A stretch of DNA of 5,295 bases from an uncultured Pseudomonadales bacterium (GTDB lineage Bacteria > Pseudomonadota > Gammaproteobacteria > Pseudomonadales > Pseudohongiellaceae). The notes under the pieces are model-generated. The model searched no databases. It was not told the origin of the DNA and worked only from the letters and a program-made list of their open reading frames with translations. Made by a program: the position numbers and the translations under genes. Each line of letters starts with the position of its first letter. The stretch's first letter is position 1. Below are positions 1 through 5,295 of this stretch, one piece after another. The stretch is taken from NCBI GenBank assembly GCA_938082955.1, contig CALKDE010000067.1, forward strand, positions 1-5,295, in the 5' to 3' direction.

Positions 1-1078
1 GCTTCGCTGCACTGAACGCGGCATAAACAGCATTGCTCTTCGGCGCGCTAGCCAGATAAACAGCTGCCTGCGCTAGAGCTAGATCACCTTCGGGACTGCC
101 CAGACGTGTGTAGGTGTCCCAACAACTCAGTGTTAGTGGCAGGGCTCTGGGGTCTGCGATGCCTATATCTTCAGACGCCATCCTTACTAAGCGGCGGGCC
201 AGGTAGATTGGATCGCAGCCACCATCCAACATCCTCGCCAACCAATACAGGGCGGCATCAGGTGATGAACCTCTCACCGCTTTGTGCAGGGCTGAAATTT
301 GCTCGTAGAAACTATCTCCACCTTTGTCGAAGCGTCGGCTGCCCTCTTCTAATACCTGCTGAATATGGCCGTCTGCTATAGTCCTGCGTCCATTCACTAC
401 CTCTGCCATGTCGCTTAGCACTTCGAGATAGTTAAGGACGCGGCGCGCATCGCCATCGCCTGCACGGGCTAGCATCTGACTTTGCGACTCGCTCAGATCC
501 AAATTGAGCGCAGCTAGCCCTCTCTGCTCATCGATCAGCGCGTTCTTGATGACACTTAACAGATCATCTTCAGTCAGAGGCTTAAGTAGATAAACTCGTG
601 CTCTGGATAGCAAGGCATTGTTCAACTCGAAGGAAGGATTCTCTGTCGTAGCGCCGATGAATAACACGGTACCGTTCTCGATATGGGGCAGGAAGGCGTC
701 TTGTTGTGCCTTGTTGAAGCGATGAACCTCATCGACAAACAAGATGGTCTGGCTGGAACCACCCGCTTGATGATATTTAGCACGCTCAATGGTCGCGCGA
801 ATCTCCTTCACGCCATCGAGAACCGCAGACAGAGATTCGAAGTGATAGTCACAGGTGGCGGCGATAATCTTCGCCAGAGTGGTCTTGCCTACACCCGGTG
901 GCCCCCAAAGGATCATCGAGTGAGGTAGCTTGTTCTGAATCGCCTCATAGATAGACTTGCCGGGGCTCAGCAGATGATCTTGCCCAATAAACTCTTCAAG
1001 ATTTAACGGACGCAGTCGCGCTGCCAGCGGCTTATAGCGCTGGCTGGAACCTTCATCAGGCAGTAGTGATTGACTCAT
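1..1078 (-). CDS. rarA: Replication-associated recombination protein A (RarA/MgsA), AAA+ ATPase, 3' end outside window
   Basis: RarA is a cytoplasmic AAA+ ATPase of the clamp-loader/RuvB-like class that acts at stalled or gapped replication forks; this is known for the family. The frame is open from the ATG at 1078 to the window edge, giving 359 residues of a protein usually near 440-450, so about the last 85-90 residues are missing. Visible features are the N-terminal Q-[RY]-KPLAARLRP segment (about 13-24), Walker A GPPGVGKT (59-66), Walker B ILFVDE with the following VHRFNKAQQD (112-127), sensor 1 GATTENPSFE (142-151) and the arginine-finger segment LLSRAR (156-161). The C-terminal helical part includes SALHKAVRGSSPDAALYW and the ASEDIGIADPRA stretch, both RarA hallmarks. 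The start matches the family N-terminus; the upstream AAGAAAG is only a weak ribosome binding site. It follows the DUF1415 gene by 25 bases, which suggests cotranscription and perhaps coupling. No frameshift or lost catalytic residue is seen. Confidence 0.96.
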   Translation of the reverse strand, partial: MSQSLLPDEGSSQRYKPLAARLRPLNLEEFIGQDHLLSPGKSIYEAIQNKLPHSMILWGPPGVGKTTLAKIIAATCDYHFESLSAVLDGVKEIRATIERAKYHQAGGSSQTILFVDEVHRFNKAQQDAFLPHIENGTVLFIGATTENPSFELNNALLSRARVYLLKPLTEDDLLSVIKNALIDEQRGLAALNLDLSESQSQMLARAGDGDARRVLNYLEVLSDMAEVVNGRRTIADGHIQQVLEEGSRRFDKGGDSFYEQISALHKAVRGSSPDAALYWLARMLDGGCDPIYLARRLVRMASEDIGIADPRALPLTLSCWDTYTRLGSPEGDLALAQAAVYLASAPKSNAVYAAFSAAK

Positions 1079-1103
1079 AGCATGCTTTCTTATCGGCAAA
1101 AGC

Positions 1104-1643
1104 TTAATCGGTCTGCTGCAGTAACATCTGCAACTTGGCCGATCCCATCTTACGCAGTAATTTAATATTGCGCTCTGGGATTAGAGACGTATCTTGATGC
1201 CTGGCTATTTCCCGCTCCACACTGGACTCTCTTAATAGATGTAGAATTGGAAACGGAGAGCGGTTGCTATAGTTCTCTGCATCACCGAACTCAGTTTCTG
1301 CAAATCTATACTGTGGATGGAAACTGGCAATCTGATAAACCCCGAGAAAACCCTCTTCATCTAAGAGAGCATCAACAATATCCAAAAATTGATTGTAGTC
1401 ATCGAAGGATTGCAACACCTGGGGGTGGATCAGTAACGTAGTTTCTATCTCCCTGTCTTCTTGAAAACGCGACAACTCGTACTGTAAATCCGCAAGCAGC
1501 TGTTCTTCGGTGATCGCATCGCTTACAACAAACTTCACCCGGTCGTTGATAAGCTCGCGTTTTGCGAAGGGACAGAGGTTGAGTTCGACAACAAATTTTT
1601 CTAACCAGCGACGAACAAGCCTTACTATTTCATGCTGCTGCAC
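1104..1643 (-). CDS. DUF1415 family protein of unknown function
   Basis: This 179-residue soluble protein has no signal peptide or membrane segment. I recognise it as DUF1415 from its conserved blocks: LNLCPFAKRE (21-30, with Cys24), a middle TTLLIHP strand (68-74), ASFHPQYRFA (106-115), the NRSPFPILHLLRE block (127-139) and IPERNIKLL (155-163) near the end. The length is normal for the family. The biochemical role is unknown to me; the invariant Cys, His and Arg residues would suit a catalytic or binding site, but that is inference. Translation starts at a GTG preceded five bases upstream by GAGAGG, a good ribosome binding site, so this start is well supported. The gene lies 58 bases after the ABC transporter stop and 25 bases before rarA, all in the same direction. 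A possible promoter with an extended -10 box lies in the 58-base gap. Confidence 0.9.
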   Translation of the reverse strand: MQQHEIVRLVRRWLEKFVVELNLCPFAKRELINDRVKFVVSDAITEEQLLADLQYELSRFQEDREIETTLLIHPQVLQSFDDYNQFLDIVDALLDEEGFLGVYQIASFHPQYRFAETEFGDAENYSNRSPFPILHLLRESSVEREIARHQDTSLIPERNIKLLRKMGSAKLQMLLQQTD

Positions 1644-1673
1644 GGCGGCCTCTCGAATTTATCATGCTTTTAC

Positions 1674-1682
1674 TTTATAGCA
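1674..1682 (-). promoter_or_regulatory. Candidate extended -10 promoter for DUF1415-rarA
   Basis: Read on the minus strand the site is TGCTATAAA: a TATAAA hexamer (five of six matches to TATAAT) preceded by the TGn extension that can replace a -35 box for the housekeeping sigma factor. No good -35 hexamer is found 16-18 bases upstream. Transcription would begin near 1667, leaving a leader of about 24 bases with the GAGAGG ribosome binding site. It lies between the transporter stop and the DUF1415 start, so it would let DUF1415 and rarA be expressed independently of the transporter. Sequence match only. Confidence 0.35.
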
Positions 1683-1701
1683 TCACAGAAAAAGAGCCGC
1701 G

Positions 1702-3480
1702 TTAGGACTTATTCTGTAACACCGCTTCGTCGGGACTCGCGGAGAACTGAAGACTAGCGAAGTTTGCGTATAGCTCGCTTTCGAGCAGTAATTCCTTGTG
1801 TGACCCCTGAGCAACTAATTTTCCCGAGTCTAATACGACTATCTTGCTTACATTCATCACCGTTGCCAAACGGTGCGCGATAACGAGCGAGGTGCGATTC
1901 GCCATTAGTTTCTCCAGCGCCATCTGCACCTTGCGTTCGCTCTCGGCATCCAAGGCGCTGGTCGCCTCGTCGAGCAAGAGAATCTCTGGGTCTTTCAGAA
2001 TAGCTCTGGCTATCGCTATGCGTTGCTTCTGGCCTCCTGATAAACGAATACCAGACTCTCCAAGATAGCTGTCGTAGCCTTCTGGCAACTTCTCTATGAA
2101 CTCACTCGCATACGCCGCTTCGGCCGCATCGCGAACTTCTTCGTCGCTAGCATCGGGCCTACCGTAGCGAATATTATCCCAAACATTACCAGTAAACATG
2201 GTCGGCTGTTGAGATACGATTGCGATATGACTTCTTAACGCTTGCGGGTCGAGTTCTCTAATATCGACGCCATCCAATGCTAATGATCCTGATTGTGGAT
2301 CGTAGAAACGCAGCACTAGATCAAAGAGAGTGGACTTACCTGCACCTGAAGGACCTACTAAAGCAACACTCTCCCCTGACTGAATCTGCAATGTGACGCC
2401 GTCCAGCGCTGGAGTTTCAGGCCGCGAAGCGTAAGCAAACGTAACATTCGTCAGGGATAGCAAGCCCTTAAAGTCGCCCTTGAGTTGATGTGGTGTCTGC
2501 GGCGCCTTAATTTCGTTCTCGGCTTCCAACAGCTCCATCAGCCTCTCCATCGCGCCTGCGGCACGCTGCAACTCACTGATGACCGCGCTTATTGCTCCAA
2601 CCGCCGATGCTACCAACACCGCGTAGGCAACGAATGCAGTTAGTTCGCCTGCTGACATTGTGCCGTTAATAACATCCTGGCCACCGACCCAGATCATTAC
2701 CGCTAGCGCGCCGAATACTAGTGTTATAACAATTGTAATAAGGAAGGACCGCATCATGATGCGCCGTAAGGCGACATTGAACGCAGTCTCCACATGATCG
2801 GAAAACTGCCTGTCATCATGGCTCTGATGATTGTAAGCCTGCACCGTCTTGATCTGTTGGATAGTTTCTCCAACATAGGCACCAACATTCGCGATCTCGT
2901 CCTGACTGCTTCTTGAAAGCAGTCGCACCTTCTTGCCGAAGTACAAGATTGGGCCAATCACGAGTGGGATACAGATCAACACAACGCTGGTGAGTTTAGG
3001 GTTCGTTATAAATAGAAAGACCGTACCGCCAACCATCATCAGCAGGTTACGCAGCGCAATCGACGCGGACGATCCGATGACAGATTGAATGAGTGTGGTA
3101 TCGGTCGTGATTCGCGACTGAATTTCGCCACTGAGGTTCTCTTCGAAATAGCCAGGATGCAAGTCGATGATATGGGAATAAACCGCTTTACGAATGTCGG
3201 CCGTGACGCGCTCACCGAGCCAGGACACCCAGTAGAATCTAGCGAAGGTACCAACAGCTTTAAAGATCGCGATGAGGAAAAAGCCCAAGACGGCGGTGTT
3301 GAGAGCTTCGGTTGAGCCCTCGACAAATCCACTATCGACGATGATTCTTACGTATTGAACGAGGCCCAATGTCAGCCCCGCCGTAAAAACCAGAGCGAGT
3401 GCTGCAATAGCAATTTGCTTCTTGTAGGGTTTTAGAAAAGCCGCGGACTTTAGAAGTAAGGAGGTACTGGAATCTAGCAT
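1702..3480 (-). CDS. MsbA-related ABC half-transporter (fused permease and ATPase)
   Basis: This 592-residue protein is a type IV ABC exporter half-transporter expected to work as a homodimer in the inner membrane, moving a lipid or hydrophobic compound outward. The membrane domain spans about 15-310, with hydrophobic segments near 23-45, 60-82, 140-158, 164-181, 245-265 and 281-300. The nucleotide-binding domain (about 340-575) has an A-loop Tyr350, Walker A GPSGAGKST (376-384), Q-loop SQQP (423-426), signature LSGGQ (480-484), Walker B ILLLDE with catalytic Glu505, D-loop SALD (508-511) and H-loop His536, so it should be ATPase-competent. The segments RFYWVSWLGERV, ITTDTTLIQSVIGSS and SELQRAAGA resemble the proteobacterial 'MsbA-related' subgroup rather than MsbA itself, so I give no symbol and the substrate is unknown. 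The ATG at 3480 is the only sensible start but has no clear ribosome binding site. It may be the first gene of a unit with DUF1415 and rarA. Confidence 0.93.
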   Translation of the reverse strand: MLDSSTSLLLKSAAFLKPYKKQIAIAALALVFTAGLTLGLVQYVRIIVDSGFVEGSTEALNTAVLGFFLIAIFKAVGTFARFYWVSWLGERVTADIRKAVYSHIIDLHPGYFEENLSGEIQSRITTDTTLIQSVIGSSASIALRNLLMMVGGTVFLFITNPKLTSVVLICIPLVIGPILYFGKKVRLLSRSSQDEIANVGAYVGETIQQIKTVQAYNHQSHDDRQFSDHVETAFNVALRRIMMRSFLITIVITLVFGALAVMIWVGGQDVINGTMSAGELTAFVAYAVLVASAVGAISAVISELQRAAGAMERLMELLEAENEIKAPQTPHQLKGDFKGLLSLTNVTFAYASRPETPALDGVTLQIQSGESVALVGPSGAGKSTLFDLVLRFYDPQSGSLALDGVDIRELDPQALRSHIAIVSQQPTMFTGNVWDNIRYGRPDASDEEVRDAAEAAYASEFIEKLPEGYDSYLGESGIRLSGGQKQRIAIARAILKDPEILLLDEATSALDAESERKVQMALEKLMANRTSLVIAHRLATVMNVSKIVVLDSGKLVAQGSHKELLLESELYANFASLQFSASPDEAVLQNKS

Positions 3481-3545
3481 GAGCGCAATGTAGCAACTAC
3501 AGGCATAAAAGCAAGGATTAGCTCATCTGACATCAAGCCTGGAAC

Positions 3546-3573
3546 GCGCTCTCCTTGCTAGGTCACAGAGCGC
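3546..3573. repeat. Inverted repeat / hairpin just after the small ORF stop
   Basis: The arms GCGCTCT (3546-3552) and AGAGCGC (3567-3573) are perfect complements. Inside the loop CCT (3553-3555) and AGG (3560-3562) can pair, leaving a four-base loop and a four-base bulge, so ten base pairs could stack. On the minus strand it begins three bases after the TGA of the small ORF. That position suits a terminator, an attenuator or mRNA 3'-end protection ahead of the ABC transporter gene. No run of U follows on the minus strand, so it is not a classical intrinsic terminator. Confidence 0.4.
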
Positions 3574-3575
3574 TC

Positions 3576-3713
3576 TCATCCCTTGCGTCTTCTTTCTCCT
3601 TTCCTTCGCTCTAACGAGCGACGTTCTGCGGCTAGCCAATTATCCGCATTCTCAGCTGCCTGTCTGCGGTCTGCGCTGCGGCGGCCGTTAGTGCTTCTTT
3701 TTTCTTCACTCAC
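3576..3713 (-). CDS. Small highly basic Arg-rich protein with (E/D)RR pentads, unknown function
   Basis: This 45-residue ORF starts at GTG 3713 and ends with TGA at 3578-3576. I do not recognise a named family. GAGGG lies seven bases upstream of the GTG, a reasonable ribosome binding site, and an in-frame stop lies a little further upstream, which limits the start choice. The product has 12 Arg, 3 Lys and 8 acidic residues, with one Trp (26) and almost no other bulky hydrophobics. Pentads GRRSA (10-14), DRRQA (15-19), ERRSL (30-34), ERRKG (35-39) and ERRRK (40-44) share one five-residue register, interrupted by AENADNWLAA. The Arg-Arg pairs use different codon pairs each time (CGC-CGC, CGC-AGA, CGT-CGC, CGA-AGG, AGA-AGA), which argues for selection on the protein rather than a DNA repeat. 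There is no signal peptide or membrane segment. Such a chain might be helical or disordered and bind nucleic acid or acidic partners; that is inference. It lies 95 bases upstream of the ABC transporter on the same strand, with a candidate promoter upstream and a hairpin directly after its stop. A 65-codon plus-strand frame over this stretch lacks a ribosome binding site and is probably its shadow. Confidence 0.6.
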   Translation of the reverse strand: MSEEKRSTNGRRSADRRQAAENADNWLAAERRSLERRKGERRRKG

Positions 3714-3747
3714 TATTATTCCCTCATGGCTTAGATTAACGGCGACA

Positions 3748-3765
3748 CTCGCCCTATCTGGCGAG
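3748..3765. repeat. Short inverted repeat in the divergent intergenic region
   Basis: CTCGCC (3748-3753) and GGCGAG (3760-3765) are perfect complements separated by six bases. The hairpin lies between the divergent starts of the small ORF (3713) and the DUF1993 gene (3844), just downstream of the candidate -10 box of the minus-strand promoter. It could be an operator for a dimeric regulator or a stem-loop in the leader of the small ORF transcript. A six-base arm is short enough that chance cannot be excluded. Confidence 0.3.
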
Positions 3766-3768
3766 CGA

Positions 3769-3798
3769 AGAATACATTAAAATCCCCGGTCTTTTCAA
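3769..3798 (-). promoter_or_regulatory. Candidate sigma70-type promoter for the small ORF
   Basis: On the minus strand there is TTGAAA (3798-3793, five of six matches to TTGACA), an 18-base spacer, then TATTCT (3774-3769, four of six matches to TATAAT). Transcription would start near 3762, giving a leader of roughly 50 bases to the GTG at 3713. The six-base-pair inverted repeat lies at the very start of that leader. The weak -10 and slightly long spacer keep confidence low. No equally good plus-strand promoter for the DUF1993 gene was found; TAAAAT at 3778-3783 is a -10-like hexamer without a partner. Confidence 0.3.
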
Positions 3799-3843
3799 TA
3801 GCCCATCTGGGGCATGAGTCACAAAAATACCTTGAGGTTAATT

Positions 3844-4350
3844 ATGTCGTTATCAATGCACTGCACATCTATTCCCTATTTCGTCCGCGCACTAAACAAT
3901 CTATCCGTAATTCTCAAAAAGGGTGCCGCGCATGCCCAGGAGCACGATATTGATCCCTCGATATTTGTTGCAGGCCGGCTATTTCCTGACATGTTTCCCC
4001 TTTCACGCCAGGTACAGATCGCCTGCGACGTAAGCAAGGGAGCCGCAGCTAGAATTTCCGGAATACAGGCGCCTAGCTTTGAGGACAACGAATCGAGCTT
4101 TGAGGAACTGCTAGCGCGAATCAGCAAGACTATCGAGTTTTTAAATTCGCTACCCGCTGACAAGATAGATGGGACCGAAGCGAAGCAAATCAAGTTTCAG
4201 GCAGGGCCGTATGAGCTAGATTTTACTGGCGCCACCTACCTCTCGATGTGGGCATTGCCAAATATCTACTTTCACGTGACCACGGCCTACAATATTCTGC
4301 GCCACAATGGCGTGGCATTAGCTAAGTTAGACTACGTCGGCACACCTTAA
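3844..4350 (+). CDS. DUF1993 family protein
   Basis: This 168-residue cytoplasmic protein belongs to DUF1993, which I recall as a member of the DinB/YfiT-like helical-bundle group; its reaction is unknown. Family blocks seen are the N-terminal MSLSMHCTSIPYFVRALNNL (1-20), the RLFPDMFPLSRQVQIACD block (45-62), KGAAARISG (65-73), F-x-[DE]-x-E-x-SF-x-EL near 79-89, and the C-terminal ALPNIYFHVTTAYNILRHNG (137-156). His30, His144 and His154 are candidate metal or active-site residues by analogy with DinB-like folds, which is inference. A longer frame starts at ATG 3814, but the ATG at 3844 is preferred: GAGG sits six bases upstream (3834-3837), and the MSLSMH beginning matches the family. The extra ten residues read like untranslated leader, and a small GCCC/GGGC hairpin directly precedes 3814. 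The gene is single, divergent from the small ORF and convergent with the peptidase. Confidence 0.9.
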   Translation: MSLSMHCTSIPYFVRALNNLSVILKKGAAHAQEHDIDPSIFVAGRLFPDMFPLSRQVQIACDVSKGAAARISGIQAPSFEDNESSFEELLARISKTIEFLNSLPADKIDGTEAKQIKFQAGPYELDFTGATYLSMWALPNIYFHVTTAYNILRHNGVALAKLDYVGTP

Positions 4351-4363
4351 TCAAATAGAGACA

Positions 4364-4403
4364 GCTATAAATCGGCAAGACTCAATTCTTGTTGATTTAT
4401 AGC
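4364..4403. terminator. 40-base hairpin between convergent genes, possible bidirectional terminator
   Basis: The left arm 4364-4380 and right arm 4387-4403 are 17 bases each around a six-base loop (CTCAAT). The outer ten pairs (GCTATAAATC with GATTTATAGC) and inner five (CAAGA with TCTTG) are perfect. The two positions between are G-U pairs in a plus-strand transcript but A-C mismatches in a minus-strand one. It starts 13 bases after the DUF1993 stop and ends 10 bases before the peptidase stop, where a shared terminator or 3'-end stabiliser is expected. It is AT-rich and no U-tract follows on either strand, so intrinsic termination is not assured. Confidence 0.5.
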
Positions 4404-4413
4404 ATCGTCCTAC

Positions 4414-5295
4414 TCAATCGTTTACCGTAGCACCGCTGAGTTTCGCAACGGCTGCAAGCGTAGTTTGTGCCGCATTCAATCCAAGCCTGAAATCTTTATC
4501 TGTAAAGTTCGTCCACACATCCAAAGGCGAATGCCAGGTAGGGTTCCACCCGCCGCCGGTATGTGAGCCGCGCTCGTTCTCGCGCAGACTGATAGAGGGA
4601 ACCTCGTTCATGAAGGGCGTGGAATCTGTATTTGTCATGTGCGGTCCGACGGTTGCGGGATAGTCGGTATTGTAAGCATCTGCCGCCGCCTTAAACACGA
4701 AGGCGAGGCGCATCGAATCATCGGCAAGATTAGAAACAGACTGAAACTCGATATTCACATCGGCTTCTGGACGCTGATCCCAACTCACAGAGCCATCGGC
4801 ACGCGGCGCACCATGATCCCAAAGCATCATGTCGTGCTGAATCATTCCTAGCCAAGTTGGTTCCGGGTAATTGCCAGAGCCTGCTGGCTCTTCGATACCC
4901 TGCAAGTCTTTGCGCTGCTCAACATAGGCAGATGACCCGTTAAGGCCTGTCTCCTCGTTGTTCCACAGAGCGAAGCGTATTGAGCGCTCGGTCTCGACTC
5001 CGGGCGCGCTCATGATACGCGCGAGCTCCATAACCAGTGCGGTACCCGATCCATCATCGTTCACGGCCTCGTTTACACCGTGACCATCCATGTGCGCGCT
5101 TACAAGATACATCTCGTCAGGGCGCGTAGACCCTATTTTCGTACAATACACTTCAGAGCGAGGGCCATCCACCGGCTCCTCGGCATTCAACAGTCGAATT
5201 CTTTCATCTGGCTGGGCTTCTAGATCCCGATTCACGCCAGTAGGCGAGCGGTATCCATAGATGGAACTACCACCGGGGCCACTTCCATTACGGCC
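4414..5295 (-). CDS. M28-type zinc aminopeptidase/peptidase, 5' end outside window
   Basis: This is a metallopeptidase of the M28 (aminopeptidase Y / PSMA-like) fold, which uses two zinc ions to cleave peptide bonds, usually from the N-terminus. The frame is open from the right edge to TGA at 4416-4414, giving 293 visible residues. A GTG in frame at 5235 is not the true start, because the frame continues upstream without a stop and the catalytic domain would lack its beginning. Counting from the first visible residue, the metal set is complete: SAHMDG with His68, NDDGSG with bridging Asp80, the NNEETG motif with general base Glu114 and ligand Glu115, QHDMM with Asp155, and WHSPLD with His255. 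NTDSTPF (about 222-228), ahead of the last His, also fits the family. Members are often exported and carry an N-terminal signal and extra domain, but that part is not visible, so location is unknown. The gene converges on the DUF1993 gene, with a hairpin between them. Confidence 0.9.
   Translation of the reverse strand, partial: GRNGSGPGGSSIYGYRSPTGVNRDLEAQPDERIRLLNAEEPVDGPRSEVYCTKIGSTRPDEMYLVSAHMDGHGVNEAVNDDGSGTALVMELARIMSAPGVETERSIRFALWNNEETGLNGSSAYVEQRKDLQGIEEPAGSGNYPEPTWLGMIQHDMMLWDHGAPRADGSVSWDQRPEADVNIEFQSVSNLADDSMRLAFVFKAAADAYNTDYPATVGPHMTNTDSTPFMNEVPSISLRENERGSHTGGGWNPTWHSPLDVWTNFTDKDFRLGLNAAQTTLAAVAKLSGATVND

Noticed and set aside
106..928. Plus-strand frames of 91 and 81 codons at 106-381 and 683-928
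   Set aside because: They lie wholly inside the intact minus-strand rarA frame, resemble no family and have no convincing ribosome binding site; they are antisense shadows.
1076..1084. Two-codon ATG-CTA-TGA minicistron overlapping the rarA start
   Set aside because: It has no ribosome binding site of its own and such overlaps arise readily by chance.
1247..1441. Plus-strand 64-codon frame
   Set aside because: It is antisense to the well-supported DUF1415 gene and its product looks like a shadow.
1674..1684. The 11-base string TTTATAGCATC occurs here and again at 4397-4407
   Set aside because: The shared stretch is short enough to be expected by chance in a window this long, and nothing around it is similar.
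3487..3514. TTGCTT-16-TACATT as a promoter for the ABC transporter
   Set aside because: It would place the transcription start at about the start codon, giving a leaderless mRNA, and the hexamers are mediocre. The TGTAG-CAA-CTACA inverted repeat at 3489-3501 is likewise too short to call an operator.
3583..3780. Plus-strand 65-codon frame starting with TTG
   Set aside because: It has no ribosome binding site, and most of it is the reverse complement of the Arg-rich small ORF, whose codon pattern is better explained by coding on the minus strand.
3876..4193. Minus-strand 105-codon frame inside the DUF1993 gene
   Set aside because: The plus strand carries recognisable DUF1993 blocks over the whole stretch; the minus frame is a shadow.
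5233..5235. GTG as start of a complete 273-residue peptidase
   Set aside because: The frame is open to the window edge, no ribosome binding site precedes the GTG, and an M28 protein would normally have more sequence before the first zinc-binding motif.
1..5295. A defence, mobile or otherwise new multi-gene system
   Set aside because: No transposase, integrase, nuclease, CRISPR-like repeats, direct terminal repeats or tRNA gene is visible; the genes belong to known housekeeping or conserved families.

Overview
The window looks like an ordinary chromosomal stretch from a bacterium of roughly even base composition, most likely a gammaproteobacterium. The pointers are a RarA very close to the enterobacterial type, an MsbA-related half-transporter, and DUF1415 and DUF1993 proteins, all families common in that group. 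The genus cannot be read from the sequence. I see no mobile element, CRISPR array, tRNA or rRNA, and no convincing new multi-gene system.

Layout: positions 1-3713 are transcribed leftward (minus strand). In transcription order they hold a previously uncalled 45-codon Arg-rich small ORF (3713-3576), an ABC half-transporter (3480-1702), a DUF1415 protein (1643-1104) and the replication-associated AAA+ ATPase RarA (from 1078, cut off by the left edge). The gaps are 95, 58 and 25 bases, so the last three may share a transcript. An extended -10 box just before the DUF1415 gene suggests a second, internal promoter for DUF1415-rarA. Rightward, a DUF1993 gene (3844-4350) is divergent from the small ORF. 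It converges on a leftward M28-type zinc peptidase (4414 to beyond 5295), whose N-terminus lies outside the window. A 40-base near-perfect hairpin sits in the 63 bases between the two convergent stop codons.

Functionally the genes are a mixed set: fork maintenance (RarA), membrane export (ABC transporter), two conserved proteins of unknown function, and a peptidase. Nothing in the sequence ties them into one pathway. The observation most worth following is the small ORF. It encodes acid-Arg-Arg pentads in strict five-residue register, its Arg-Arg pairs use different codons each time, and it is framed by a plausible promoter, a ribosome binding site and a downstream hairpin.
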